A stretch of DNA of 64,000 nucleotides from Struthidea cinerea (GCA_013397865.1 VZTI01004088.1:65600-129599), one strand, 5' to 3'; counted from the first letter of the stretch, positions 1 to 12,767 are shown. Translations and numbers: made by a program. The notes: generated from the sequence alone by a model not told the origin.

Positions 1-306
1 GGTTTATGGTTGGTTTACGGTTAGGGTTTATCTTTAGGTTTTAATATTAGCAATATGGTTTCTGTTGTGTTTCGGATTAGTGTTTGGGTTTGTGGAATTG
101 TTAGGTTTAAAGTTTGCATTTGGTTTGCAGTTAGGTTTTGGGTTAACTTTAGGGTTATTTTTGGTCTTGGGTTTGGGTTAATTTGAGTGTTTAGGTTAAG
201 GTTTGGTTTGGGTTTAGGTTTATTATTAGGGTTTTTGTAGGGGTTAGTCTTAGGGTTAGGCTTAGTTTTAGGCTTAGACTTAGGTTCAGGGTTAGGTTTA
301 CGGTTA
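1..306 (+). repeat. Degenerate telomere-like (TTAGGG)n tract, left end outside window
   Basis: G/T-rich tract made almost entirely of TTAGGG, TTTAGGTT, TTAGGTT and GGGTTTGGGTT variants; exact TTAGGG occurs at several places (about 22, 148, 226 and 250) among many one- or two-base variants. The G-rich strand is the plus strand. The tract stops abruptly near 306, where ordinary unique sequence begins, and it runs off the left edge, so its full size is unknown. The heavy divergence suggests an old interstitial telomeric tract, not an active telomere. The long minus-strand reading frame through it (Pro/Asn/Lys repeats) is an artefact of the repeat. Confidence 0.75.
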
Positions 307-689
307 CATGTGATGTATTTGAATTCTACTGCAATTGATATGGAGCAAACCACTCTCTTAAGCTCTTCGTTTTTACCATGAATAGAATATATTACTGATT
401 CAATGGCCTTGCCTCCTGAAAATACTTCAACATTATTTTGGGTGTGGCCATTTGTGGCAGGTTTTCCTGGGTTTGGTGATTGTTTTATTTCTTTGTTTAT
501 TTGTGTGATGTCTTTTTAAATACAGTTTTTCTGTATAGCTGATGTAGTGATGTACTCAGTCTGAATGTGATGGAGTTAGCTCATTGTATAGCAGCCCATA
601 TGTTGCTTGTTTTGGACTTGTGAATAAAAGTGCTGGTGACATACAAATATTTTAGCTATTGCTAAACACTGCTTACAAAAGGACAAATC
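307..689. other. Unique non-coding stretch
   Basis: I see no repeat family, gene or RNA here. It separates the telomere-like tract from the old LTR fragment. Confidence 0.5.
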
Positions 690-1025
690 TTTCTCTAAGT
701 TTTTCACTACACCCCCTCATTGAGTAGGCAGGAAGCGGACAAGAATTTGGGAAGAGACAACTAGAAGCCGGAATAGCTGACCCAAACTGACAAAAGGGGT
801 ACTCACTACTATGTAATGTTATGCTCAGCAAGAGCAGCTTTGGACGTATCTTGTCCAAAGCAGTCATTGCTTGTGGGGCATGATAAACGATTGCCTTTTC
901 GTCACTTTTCTTCTCTCTTTCTTTCATGAATTTAACTGTCTTTATCTCAACCTGTGAGTTGTTTCTCACTTTTGGTCTTCAGATTTTCTTCCCCACCCCA
1001 ATGGAGAAGGGAAAGAACAAACAGT
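690..1025 (+). mobile_element. Old endogenous-retrovirus LTR fragment
   Basis: This block shares a run of landmarks, in the same order, with the solo LTR at 11207-11778: GACCCAAACTGACAAAAGGG (compare GACCCAAACGGACCAAAGGG), a stretch ending in ATGCTCAGCA, then TTTAACTGTCTTTATCTCAAC and CTTCCCCACCCC. It lacks the 5' start and the 3' terminal part of the better copy and is much more diverged, so it is a degraded relative of the same or a sister LTR family. The ORF of about 100 codons on the opposite strand has no support. Boundaries are approximate. Confidence 0.6.
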
Positions 1026-4000
1026 TGGTGACTGCCAAGTTTCTGACCAGGGTAAACACACCACAAGTGATATTCAAGGAATGTCAGCAGTTTTGACAAG
1101 ACTGAATTACTTCTGTAACAGAGAGGTCAGTATACATTATGTTTCTCTCTGGTTCCTTATACATAGGTTGGCAACAGTAGGCAAGTCTTAGCCTAAGGAC
1201 TCCTTGGAAGAAAAACCATTTTCTTGCTTCTATAGAACCATACACAATGATGTTTGAAATTATAACTGGGTAATTTAATAGTAATATAACTGGCCTTTCA
1301 AAAACATTGCTCGCAAAGGCTCCTTTCCTCAACAGAGGTCTTATGAGTTAGAAATCTGTGGGTGTTCCTCCCCAGCACTGGACATCTTGACGTGGTTCTC
1401 ACAGGGACCCCTTCCTTCTAAAGCACAAGTTTGAATTTTCAAATATTTCACCTCCAGAAATTAACTGATCCTGATGTGCTTAAAAGTTTTCTGATTACTG
1501 TGTGAGAGAGCAGGACAATGTGTTCCATTTTGATGTGTATATATATTACTCTTCCTAGTACAACTATATAAAACTATCTGTGATATGATCAAAAACACTA
1601 CTATGAAAGCTTCTCCCTGAATTTAGCTTAGAATGTGAGAACGAGAACCTGAAAGCCATAGTGAATAGAATTCAAACAGCGACAAAATGATGGTAAATAA
1701 ATGGGAACAGCTGCCACTATTTAAAACTCTAAGAGCACATTTATGGCGAACAAGATTGCTTTTTAAAACTGTCAATTTTAGCAGGGTAGAAAGTAGTGTT
1801 TGTTCTAGTTCATTTCAGAGTTTTTCATAACTAATAAATGTCTTGGCCATAAAAATTACTATTGGAACTGAACAGCTAACAGCCTGACTATCGAACAATA
1901 AGGCTACTTAAAAAGTTATTTATCAACATAAATGATTTTGCATAACCGAGACATTTTTATGCAGAAGATGATGAAGTAATATGCCACTGATTTTTATAGT
2001 GTAATACCCTGTAACTAATGGTTTTTTTGAAAAATCATTTCACATTTCTAACAATTTTAGGAGGGAGCTAATGATTTTATATGACAAATGGTTATGCAAA
2101 ATAGAATGATTTTGTGCAGTTAATGGCTTCATACAGCTAATGAGTGAATACCACTCCTACAATTTTAGTGCACATTACTTTCATAGTGATCATTCATCCT
2201 AAAGATATTTTATGCCTTTTGTAAAATTTATTGTGTCTTAGTCCTTTGAAGGATGTATTTCCATATGCTTCTCTTGGTTTTCTGCATACTAATGAATTTC
2301 CAATATGGTTATCACATATTAAAGAGTATACCATGAAATGCATTATAAAACCACTTTCTTTTTACGTTGATTTGATATTGATAGTCCTCTTAATTCACCT
2401 TACTGAGTTTTGTTAAATTAATTTAAGGTTCTGATCTAGCCCTCTGCCTGTAATCTCTTTAGTATGTAATTTTCCGTTCATTTGAGTTTTGCTAAGTTAA
2501 TTTTTTATTTAGAACAAAAATTATAAAATCTCCTTCTCTAAATTCAAAGAATACTAATAGAACGCTTCATGACATCCAAGTATGTGCCAAGGTGCAAACA
2601 CTTTTCTGTAGCTAAGCAGACTGGCTATATATTCCTTTAGCATTTGGAAAACAGTGAATATGCTGCAAAATCTCATAACTACATTGAGAAGAAATTTTGC
2701 AAGATATTTTCCAGTTAAATACATGAGTAACAAGTGCAAAGGGATGTCACTTTACCATCACAGAAAAAAATGCAAAGAAAATGTGTGATTCCACCCACAA
2801 CTACTTGGTAGGCTCCTTAGTTTAACCAGCCAGCAAGAAGGAGATATAATACTCCTACACTGTTACCAGATAAGAGCTGAAAGGAACTAACTCCTCTATA
2901 ACAGCTGTCAGCAAACTTCCTCTGAGACCTCACAAGCCACTGCAGTATTGGTGACCTTTTATCACCCTCGTGATGGCCTGGGCAGAAGAGACAAAGGACC
3001 AGGCTTGAATGACCTCAGCACCAGTCCAGGTTTTGAATAAATCCTCTGCTGAGCAAGTAAATCTGGAGCCTTTTCTCCCTGACACTGACTTTCTGACTGT
3101 CTTGCCACACCTTCTTGTCTCTGTCTTCAGTTTCCCCTGCACTTAAATAAAGATTTGATTGAACTGACCAGTATTGTATCTCCTGACGCTTTCCTGTCAA
3201 AACATGTGCCAAATGAAGACAACAGCTTAAACAACTTTGCTGAGCACAGGTTTGCCCCATTTCAGACTGAATGAAAAGTCATGCTTTGTACCTGTGACAC
3301 AAGCAAGCTTAGGCATTTCCCACCATACTCCAGCATCCAGCATAGAAATAACTTTCCTCATAAAGCTCTAGACAACAGCATAGATATAACTCATAGAAGT
3401 AGACATTGTTTTCCACCAAGCCCATTTATTAATTTAATTGGGCAACTTTTTTTTTAGTATTGAAAACACTATAAATAAAATTAGAAAAAAAATACTTAAC
3501 AGAAGATGATTATTCAGTTGCTGCATATCTCCCTGCTCCCCCAAGATAATTTGACCTTGAATCATCTCTACTCAGCTATAAGTATTCACCCAGGTTTGTC
3601 TTAACTCCTGATAGCTAAGGGACGGAAAAGGCTGAACTAAGGAGGGAGCTAAAAATGTACAACAGGAGAACAACAGCTCACAAATTTGAACTGCTTAGTG
3701 CTTCATCTCCCTTTTCAATAGAAAATCTGAACACTTAATGAGCCAAATATCAGAACTTACATTTTTTGTTGTTAAAGCAAAGCAAACAAGGCAAACCAAA
3801 GCAAACCAAATATCTGCATTTGAGCTTTACTCATTACTCATACTTGCAGTAAAATTAGGATTGTATGAAGTGTATTTTATCAGTAGTTACACGTCCATCC
3901 TTAAATGTGCACAAGTGAAAATATTTTTCTCTGATTTGTAATAAGTATTTTGCAATTTTAGTTGTCTCACTAAATATCACATGAGAAACAAATAACTCAG

Positions 4001-4750
4001 TCTACTGCTTTCAATGCCTTTGACATTTGCCTAGCCAGAAGTCAGCCACTGTTAGCACCCCTGTTAGATTTAGTTACCAGCATGATGCAATCTTGGGTAT
4101 TCCCTTAGATGAAAATTATGAGATAAGCATAAGGAGAAGTTTCCAGTTTTAGTTAGGTGTTATTTTTCATAGATATTAATATTTTAATATGCCTAATAAA
4201 GTGTGGTCATTCAACAATGCAGAAGCTGAAAACCATTCATTGCAGAAAAACAATATGTTGTGGAATTTTATTCTCTGAATAAAGCTTTTCCCTCTGAAGG
4301 CCTCCTTAGGTATAATTCCACATGAGATGCCTATGTAAGACTGATACATACAGCCCAGAGGAGACACATAGAACACTGCAGGATCAAAGGAGGAGGCTTT
4401 GCCTGTGAGAATCCTTCTTTTCATTTGCCCATGTTATATCCCTTTGCACATTTATGCACCTTTATTTATGCACCCTGAACCAAAATAAACTGGCAGATGT
4501 GCATATATAAATCTTTGGTGGTCTACTCTCCTGAAAGCTCTCAACAGCATATTTTAATAATTACATATTATTTATGACTCCATCTAGTACCAGTCGAAAC
4601 TGAAGGAAAAGTACTGAGGCAACTGATCAAATCTGTCAGTCTTGTTTTAATGTAAATTAGCTTTAGCAACTCAAGTATGCTTTTTAAACAATTTACACAT
4701 TTCGTAACAGTGGAAGCCTCATTTTCATTGAATTAATAATGAACTTATTA
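1026..4750. other. AT-rich non-coding stretch
   Basis: No recognisable gene or interspersed repeat. Around 1780-2200 the sequence is rich in TAAT/ATTA cores and octamer-like ATGCAAAA and TTTTGCATAA words (see findings). Near 2880-3150 is a somewhat GC-richer segment ending in TTAAATAAAGATTTG, which could be the tail of an old insertion, but I cannot name a family. Confidence 0.4.
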
Positions 4751-4935
4751 TCATAGAATCATAGAACAGTTTGGGTTGGAAGGGACCTTAAAAATCATCT
4801 ACTTCCAACCCCTCTGCCGTGGGATGGCTGCCACCCACTAAATTCAGGTTGCTCAGGGCCCCATCCAGTCTGGCCTGGAAGACTTCCAGAGATGGGGCAT
4901 CCACAACTTCTGTGGGCAACTTGGTCTAGTGCCAT
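4751..4935 (-). mobile_element. CR1 LINE 3' end fragment
   Basis: Begins with TCATAGAATCATAGAACAG, the reverse complement of the avian CR1 3' terminus, followed by TTTGGGTTGGAAGGGACC and GGGGCATCCACAACTTCT. This is the CR1 3' UTR read on the minus strand. About 185 bp remain; the copy is 5'-truncated as is usual for CR1 and carries no coding sequence. Confidence 0.93.
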
Positions 4936-6545
4936 ATATTAAATGCTGCTGTTGCCTCATCCTGCACAACGAGCTGTAAAGATCTGTGGTTTACAATAAG
5001 ATAAATTCCATAAAGGATGGAAATTTTATTTTCAATCTTGGAATCTGAAGCAGAAAGCACTTGCATATGATACACATATTTATGACACACAGATTTATAG
5101 GTTGCAGTTTGCTTGGCCTTTAAAATTTTGGTAGACTTATCATTACAGCAGAGGGGAATCAATATTCTTATTAGAAAAATATGCCATTGACATCAATTTC
5201 CAGTCATTAATTCTTTTGAGATACTCTATATTTATTATTGACAGAGTTGATTTGTTTAGACCCACAACCCAATTCCTGCAAAGGCAAATCTACCGATGCC
5301 ATTAAGAAAACATTAAAGGACAGATCAAGCACAGCTGGGCATAGAAGTGAAAAGGCATGGCAGAACATTCTCTTTTACTCTAGTGCATGAATTAATTCCT
5401 GGAAAGTAGCTTAAAAACAAAGCAAGAGCTGCAGGGCACAGAAGGGAGTGAACCTCTAAGTGCTGCCATCACAGGACCAGTTGACCTTGAGTGAGATGCA
5501 TGTCACAGGCCAATTTTCAAAATGTCTTGAGTGCTTTTAATGGCTTTAATTGCTTCGGCATATGCTGTTTCTCAAATAGGATTTTATGATGACTAATAAT
5601 ACATTGTCAATTTTTAAAATCCTACCTAAACTGCAGCAGGACAAAACAGTTGCTGAATCCCTTCTTTTTTTTCTCTCTCTTAGACTCTAACATAACAAAT
5701 AGAGGGAAGTCTGACACAGAAGAGAGACTACATCTGGCAAATTCAATGCTGAACTGCTAAAATGGCTATGAGTCTCTCAGTCTGCAGTGCTAGCCATAGA
5801 TATGCATGAATGCATGGCTGTTTTCTTGATCTGTTTCTCAGAACTCACCTTCCACACTGCCTTCTCCACTCTCCTGTGTTCACTCTGAGCTAGCTAGTCA
5901 AAGACCCTAAATACCATCATAAACTGGAAAAGGGAAAAATTGCTGGTGTGCTGGAAGAGGAGGACAAAAGGTAGGCTTTGCTATCACTGAAACTCTTTTC
6001 TATTAATCCCGTCATTCTAAAACGACCAGTGATTAACCATCTTGCAGGCAGCTCTTCAGACTGCCACCAAAGATTCTCTGTATTTTCCAGAAGTACAATT
6101 ATATGCAAATGTTGTCAGAGCTGCTGGAGATAAAGACATGCAGCAAGCTCCTTTGTAGGTTTTATTTCAGTTCTTCCTGGCAGTTTTCATTAGCCTACAA
6201 GTCATTAGGCTACAGTCAGAATATAAGGAGAAACAATAATTAAAATGGAAAATGTTATGCAAAATTAGTTGTCAAATATATCTTGGAACAAACCCTGTAT
6301 AAAGGTTTCTTTATGAACAACTGTACACATAATTTGATTCTTGCTGTCACAAATACATCTTACCATATAAATCAGCTCAGGCTGAATCAATTGAATCTCA
6401 ATACAAAGCTTTTTATTTCACTCATTCTTTTATTATCTACAAACCTACTGTATTCTGCATGTCTCTCATTCCACAGTTTTTTGCATTGCTATCTGACATT
6501 TTTTGTACGTCCTTGACTTTTAATACTGTGATCTTTTTTTTATTT
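4936..6545. other. Unique non-coding stretch between two CR1 copies
   Basis: AT-rich sequence with no recognisable gene, RNA or repeat. Confidence 0.45.
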
Positions 6546-7565
6546 TCACAGAATCATAGAACACCATGTTGAAAGAGACCTCAAGGATCATCTGATCCAA
6601 CCATTTTTGGTCTTGGCAAGATGGTCTGGTACCCTGTCTTTCTGGATCTTAAAGGTGTCCAACACTGGGGAATTGACCAGTGGGAAGATTATTCCAATGG
6701 CTGATTTCTCTCATTGTGAAAATGCTTTCTCTTGTGTCCAGTTGGAATCTCCCCAGGAGTAACTAGTACCCATTACCCCTCCCCTTTTCCATATGATTCC
6801 TTGTGAGTAGGGAGTCTCCGTCTTCCTTGTAGTCACCCTTAAAATACAGGAGCATGGTGAGAATGTCTTATCTAAGCCTTCTTTTCTCAAGGCTGAAAAA
6901 ACCCAGCTCTCTCAGCCTTTCCTCCAGCTTCCTAGTCCTCAGATCATCTTGTGGCCCTTCTCTGGACTCTTTCCAACCTGTGCACAGCTTTTTTGTATAG
7001 TGGGGACCAAAACTGAACACACTGTTCCAGCTGTGGCCTGACAAGCACAGAGTAGAGGGTGATAATGACATCTTTGATGACCATCATCTGCTGGTGATGC
7101 TGTTGTTGATGCAGCCCAGCATTCTCTTTGCCACGGCAGCATGGTGCCCTCTCATACTGAATTGCTTGCCCACTGGACCTCCAGAATAAACAATCCTTTA
7201 TTATGTTTTCCCAGGTACATGACTTTACAACTGTCATTGTTGAACTTCTCAAGGCTCTTGTTAGCCCACTCTTCCAGCCTATCCAGGTGTTCCCACAGGG
7301 TGGCTCTCACTTCTGAAGAGTCCACTTCCCCACCCAGTTTGGGCCCATTTACAAACTTTGTCAGCATACAATTGATCACACCATCCAACTTGCTTATTAA
7401 GATATTGAACAGCATTGCGCCTAGTATCAATAGCTGAGGAACCCCCCACATGACAGGCTGCCAATTTGAAAAGGAGCTACTTACCCCTCCACTCTGGGTA
7501 CTTCCCATCAGCCTGCTCCCCACCCATCACAGAGACCTCCCTTTGTTAATCTCCAGATTCATGGT
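6546..7565 (-). mobile_element. CR1 LINE, 5'-truncated, with reverse-transcriptase remnant
   Basis: CR1 read on the minus strand. The 3' end (plus coordinates 6546-6600) is TCACAGAATCATAGAAC with TCTGATCCAACC. Going upstream in the element, minus-strand frames give the C-terminal part of the CR1 ORF2 protein: ...FFSLEKRRLR (6868-7071), [20 protein letters not shown] followed by [10 protein letters not shown] (6944-7252), and the reverse-transcriptase core with WQPVMWGVPQ...ILGAMLFNI, the catalytic-box region degraded to FVNG in place of the family's FADD, then KLGGEVD and [16 protein letters not shown] (7152-7523). The pieces lie in different frames, so indels have broken the ORF. The element cannot be active. 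Upstream of about 7565 I can no longer follow CR1. Confidence 0.92.
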
Positions 7566-10500
7566 TACTTGCAAACCTTGCCTACTTACTAAAACGTATG
7601 TCAAGAGGGTTTTTTTGCATCTGGATTTTTATTATTTACTCAACAGTCTGATAATTTCATTTCAACTGCACTACCTGAAAAAATGCCAGTCAGTTTTCCC
7701 TGATTGTTATATTCTCCAATGGCTTTTATTAATGTGTTTGTAGACAGAGGCCACTTCATATGTCCATATAATTTCATTAACTGCAATCCTTCCTGCAAGC
7801 TTCTGACTTATTTTTATTGTCCTCAAGATACCACACCTCACAGGTCTGGGGGGAGTGCCTTTGGTCCACTGCCAGATGATCAAAAGTTCCATGTCCATTA
7901 TCTTTGTAAACACTGAATACAGACTGCACAAACATGATAATTTTTCTTAGAAATGCAATAATCCTGCAGCAGTTTCCTCTAGAACATCAGAATTAACTGT
8001 TCTCCATTTTTATGCGTGAATGTGTTACAAATCTCTTGAATCTATCTCTATTCACATGAGTACAGATGGTTTGAGAAGTGAGCATGTATTTTCCCAGTTG
8101 GGAGTTTGTTACGCTTACAGAGATGTAACTCCTGCTCTAAATGCTACAAACATAAGGGACTCCAAGCATCAGTGGTATATCACTGTGCAAGAAGGGACGG
8201 GAAACTAATGAGGCACTACACAGGAGTTCTTTATTCCCTCACAGTTTTTTGTTTCCTGGGTAAGAAATCAACTGCATGCAAAGGTAGGTCAGTGCTTGCC
8301 CCATTATTCACATGTGGACTGCAGTGTCCATCCAACAGCAAAGACTGCACACCAGTCCCAAATGGCTCTGGAGGCACCTGCCATCAGTGCTCTGGGCAAG
8401 CAGGGGCCCTGGCTGAACCAACGGATGGCTGCTTGCAAAAAGCTGGCTTGTTCTGCTACTCAAGACAGTGTTTTTAGTCCACTTAAAGCACTAGTCACTA
8501 GCCGGAATTTAAAATAGCTCTGCCAGCTTTACACCTTCAGAGCAGTGACACGCGACGTCACCTACGGTGTAACTCCACTGTAAATCACTGCAGAATACAT
8601 CATATTAACTCTACGTCTGCTGGAAACCAGCTCCTGCAGCTCCTGTTAGGTGAGTTTTGACTATTTTCTATGAAACAGCAGGAGAGGTCACATGCTAATA
8701 TACATTGCTCCTTGACCCTGTTTGAAAGGTACCTTTTTTCCCTGTTTTCTTCTTCTCTCCCTTTCCAGCCAGTCTTCCTAAACTATTTGGTTCTATGCAG
8801 AACTAATTTATCATATGCAACCAGAAGCTTTATCATGTTCATTACACATAGGTGACCTTCAACTCAGTGATTACCTTCTGCTTATTTCAACCTTGAGAAC
8901 TATCTCTGTCAAGACTGTGTGATCATCAGACAGGCTAAAGGCAAGAAGCACATTCTTTGCTAAAAGGTCATCCTCCTTCATTTTCAATCCTTTTGGTAAG
9001 TTGGTTGTAGAGGTCATAAATAATGTTGGAATAGCAAGGCCTCCCACTAATTTTATGAAGCTCATTTGTAATTATGCTCTTTCCTGCTTCTGGGCTGCAA
9101 CTTTTCTAAGTTTGTTACTTCACCTTGGACACTCTTAGATTTGATAAGGCTTCTCCTTTGGACATGAATTAAGATTTAACAAGCAATAAAGAGAACTCAG
9201 TAATATTTTTCTGACCAACCTGACAAAAAATCAGTAACATTTTATTTCTTTTCAGTGTTTAACTGTGATTATTCTGATATTTCTGATTCTAACTTCCAAA
9301 AGTATCTTGAAAACCACATAGCAAACATGGGGAGGAAACACGGTGAAGAGAGAACTAGAAAGTGAACAGTGGAGTCAAGATCGTGTTTTTAAAACAGCAG
9401 TAAGAAATCCACTGTGCATTTTGGCAAGTGTTCACAGAGGAGAGAGAAGAAAGATTTCATTTTTTCAGAAAGATATCACCTTAAGAAATAAGTATGTGCT
9501 GACATTACAAATATATTGAAAAACTATAAAAAAGGGATTTGATTTTATGTCTACAGAGAACATACAGAGAAGTAAAAGCATACAGAAGTACAGAGCCATA
9601 AAAGAAGTATACAGAAATACATTCACAGAACAGAGAAGAAAAGTACATTCAGTAGTCTTGCTGCATAGAATGAAAAATGGCTGCAGTGTCATTGTCAGCT
9701 GGGGAATTTAATTTTGTCTGACCAGTATCACCATCTACACAGTACTAAAAACCACTAGAAGATATAATATTTATGACTGCAAAAAAAAAGTGATAGGTGT
9801 GTAATGGTTGTTAGTAAAACAACACATGAAAATAGCTATCCCACATGTGGTATTTTGCCTCCTGCAGTTTTTTAGGTTTCAGTTTTGATACTGAAAATTT
9901 TCCATTCCAACTGTGGCCAATGAAGGAGGCTAATTCAAAACATCATCCTTTCAACCAGTGGATGGCATTAAGATCCACATCCAACTCCTTTCACTAAAGC
10001 AGCTAACGCAGTGGTTTGAAATAATTCTCTGATTGATTATGTCTGGAAGTTCAAAGCCCATTATCAAAAATGACAGAGCAGCAAGTGGAATGACATATAC
10101 AGAAATCATTGTAGGTCTGACAGACATGAAAAACACTGAGTAGTATTTGAAACTTTCAAATACTACTAATGAAATGTACCTGAGATCTGACAAGCTGTCA
10201 TTTTTCCAAGTCCAATACTTTCTGGAAAGATTTGGAGTCACATATGGATTACATATCATGTCTTTATGTTTAGATTGGTTTAAAAATGTGAAAAATTGAA
10301 ATATATAGTTAGAATATCCTCTTGCAATAATGTAGTTCTTCTAGATCAAAGACTGTGCACATATAAATGAAAAATAAGCTATAAAGATAATGGTAATATA
10401 TTTCACCAGACCTGACAGATACTTTACATAATGGGGGCCTTACAACTGTATGCTTAATAACGTAGAAGTAAAATATTTTTTCATGGTGATAGCAACTAAA

Positions 10501-11206
10501 GTGCTACCTGGGAGCTCCTCCCAGGATAAGCATGATTAATATGACTATACTACTACCCCCTCACTTTCTTTTTCAATCTTTCTCTCAAATTTTCTTTCTT
10601 ACTGTTCTTTAACAGGCATTATTATAAAATCAGACTACCACATTATACTGCATAAGGAAACAGAGAGTTGAATACTCTATGGGATATAACTGCTCTGGAA
10701 AATTTTCATGAAAATGTGTTTTTCATTTGAAAACACTGTTTAAGTTTTTGTAGGTTCTTTGAAGTTCAAATTTAGTCAATCATCTTTTGGAGAACAGTCT
10801 CAAATTTCTTGTCAAGACTATACCTGACACTTTCAAACAAGAAAGCTCTAATTTTAATTTTTAACAAAACCTGTACACTTCTTCTATATAGGAGTGATTT
10901 TCTTTTTATTAATGAATGCCAACATTTCATTGTAATTCAGCACAGGAATGTTTTTCAAAACTAATTTGATGGACTGAGAATGTGCACCATTCCTATCTCA
11001 ACATGTAATCTTTGAAGAAAAATTTTTGTCAGGTTAAGCTGTATGTCTGCTCCAAGTACCTCCTACAGGAGCCAGGCTTCCAGGAGGTCCCTTTCAGAGA
11101 CTGTCTCCATGATTTCACAACTTACCTGTCAAAGCCGAAAAGGGCCAGGAAAGATAAGAGAGAGAAAGAAGGAATAATTCTCACAGACAAAATAAGATTC
11201 AAATGG
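7566..11206. other. Unique non-coding stretch between CR1 and LTR
   Basis: No supported gene. A Cys-rich ORF at 8106-8477 (+) and an open minus-strand segment at 8871-9065 ending at an AGAAG|GTAATC donor-like site are the longest open frames. Neither matches a family I know, and both are within what AT-rich non-coding DNA gives by chance. Confidence 0.4.
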
Positions 11207-11464
11207 TATGTTGATTTTGGTTGGGGTAGAGTTAACTTCCTTCACAGTGCTGGTATGGGGCTATGTTTTGGATTTGTGCTGAACACAGGATTGATAATAA
11301 AGAGATGTTTCTGTTATCGCAGAGCAGGGCCTTTTCTGCTTTTCCTATTGACACACTGACAAGGAAGTTGGGGGTGTATGGGAAGTTGGGAGGAGACACA
11401 GCCAGGACAGGTGACCCAAACGGACCAAAGGGATATTCCAGACCATATGGCATCATGCTCAGAA

Positions 11465-11470
11465 CATAAA
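11465..11470 (+). promoter_or_regulatory. TATA-like box inside the 11.2-kb LTR
   Basis: CATAAA at the position where this LTR family normally has its U3 TATA box, about 180 bp upstream of the polyadenylation-like ATTAAA. The first base deviates from TATAAA, so promoter activity is doubtful. Confidence 0.35.
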
Positions 11471-11648
11471 GTGGGTGGAAGAAGGAGGAAGGGGGGACAC
11501 ATTTGGAGTGATGGATTTTGTCTTCCCAAGTCACCGTCACTTGTGATGGGGCCCTGCTCTCCTGGAGATGGCTGAACACCTGCCTGTCTGTGACAAGCAG
11601 TGAATTCCTTGTTTTACTTTGCTTGCATGAACAGCTTTTGCTTTCCCT

Positions 11649-11654
11649 ATTAAA
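11649..11654 (+). promoter_or_regulatory. Polyadenylation-signal-like ATTAAA in LTR
   Basis: CCTATTAAACTGTCTTTACC within the LTR R region; ATTAAA is the common variant of AATAAA and sits where LTRs carry their poly(A) signal. Confidence 0.45.
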
Positions 11655-11778
11655 CTGTCTTTACCTCAACTCATAAGTTTTCCAGCTTTTATCCTTCCAA
11701 TTCTCTCCCCCGTCCTGTTGGGGGAGTGAGTGGCCAGCTGCATGGGGCTTGGCTGCTGGCTGGAGTTAAACCACAACA

Positions 11779-12767
11779 AATGGGTAAAATGTTATTAAAT
11801 TGTTGTCCATGGAGTTAGTCCATCTAACGACATCTAACATCATATTTATAAGCAGATTAGGAGTGTTTAAATGTATGGAACATAGCCTTTGTGTGTCTTT
11901 TATAAGTGTAACTCTAAGAAACCAGAGGACTCTAAATTACAGGTTTATCGAATACATCACCTTAGAACAGCAGATCCCTCATGAAGGCATTGACAGGGAT
12001 ATCTCAAACTTCAACTGATTAATCCCCTCAAGTAATGAGAACAAACTGCTTTCTTCAATTGCTTGAAATGAAAGTGTATTTTTCATTACAAAGTATAAAT
12101 ATACCCCCCAAGATAAATACCAGAATGATATTAGGAAAAAATGGCAAATTAAATATTTTTGAGGTCAGCAAGTGGACAGTTGCCTTATCATCTTACAGAT
12201 AATAGATGTACTTCTGCCTACCTCTTTTGCCACACTATTAATATGGGGGGGGTTACAGAGACTAAGATACGGTTAGAACGATGGACAATGTGAAGCAGCA
12301 AAAAGTGCTAAAAGAACAGAGATGTCACCTGGAAAAACTAAATACAGAAAAGCATTAGTTTTACCTGGCTATGTGTCTAAAATAGCAGTTGCATTGGCAG
12401 ATACTTTGTGTAGGTTGGCTACAAAGACAATAATTGAACCGTTTTGTGAAACTGGGGAACAAGTAACCTTCAAGTTCTGTATGAAAGCACACAGATCAGA
12501 TTCGGCTTCTCACAGCCTATCAGAGTGATCTAGGAATTCAGATCTAGAAAACCCTGCAAAATAAAACAAACACAGATGAAAAATTGATTACCTTTCAAGC
12601 AGTAGACTCTACGCATATCATGTCTGTTCTTGGTATTTTTTTGATGCAATTCTGCTCCAGGCATGTTAATTCAAAAATTTTAAAACCTAGTCTTGATTTT
12701 GATTTTGATCATTGTCTGATCCAAGTTAATCTTGAGAAATAGAGTGGACCCACTAAAAGTTAAACAA
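11779..12767. other. Unique non-coding stretch
   Basis: AT-rich sequence. A plus-strand ORF at 12322-12528 has no recognisable domain and no clear splice context. A run of eight G lies near 12245. Confidence 0.4.

Larger units (their letters stand above)
11207..11778 (+). mobile_element. Solo ERV LTR (about 572 bp)
   Basis: Starts TATGTTGATTTTGGTTGGGG and ends GGAGTTAAACCACAACA, a pattern I recognise from a widespread avian LTR family. A 5-bp direct repeat AATGG flanks it (11202-11206 and 11779-11783). If the canonical TG start is used the element begins at 11209 and the target duplication is less clean. Inside are a TATA-like CATAAA at 11465-11470, a polyadenylation-like ATTAAA at 11649-11654 followed by a T-rich region, and a C/G-rich 3' part. 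No internal retroviral sequence is attached on either side, so it is a solo LTR formed by LTR-LTR recombination. Overlapping ORFs are shadows. Confidence 0.85.

Noticed and set aside
21..353. 110-codon minus-strand ORF rich in Pro, Asn and Lys
   Set aside because: It is a translation of the telomere-like repeat; the PNPKPN-type periodicity follows the hexamer, not a protein.
8106..8477. Cys-rich 123-codon plus-strand ORF, possible secreted peptide
   Set aside because: No signal peptide, no repeat of a cysteine framework, no splice or promoter context; within chance expectation for the number of frames examined.
8871..9065. Minus-strand open segment ending at an AGAAG|GTAATC donor-like site
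   Set aside because: The peptide looks coding-like but no good acceptor is found, and a stop lies three codons upstream of its ATG.
11126..11206. Perfect CAG|GTAAGT donor on the minus strand at 11120-11128
   Set aside because: The presumed exon is a polypyrimidine tract leading into the LTR; read as an acceptor, the only open frame stops after 20 codons. No partner exon.
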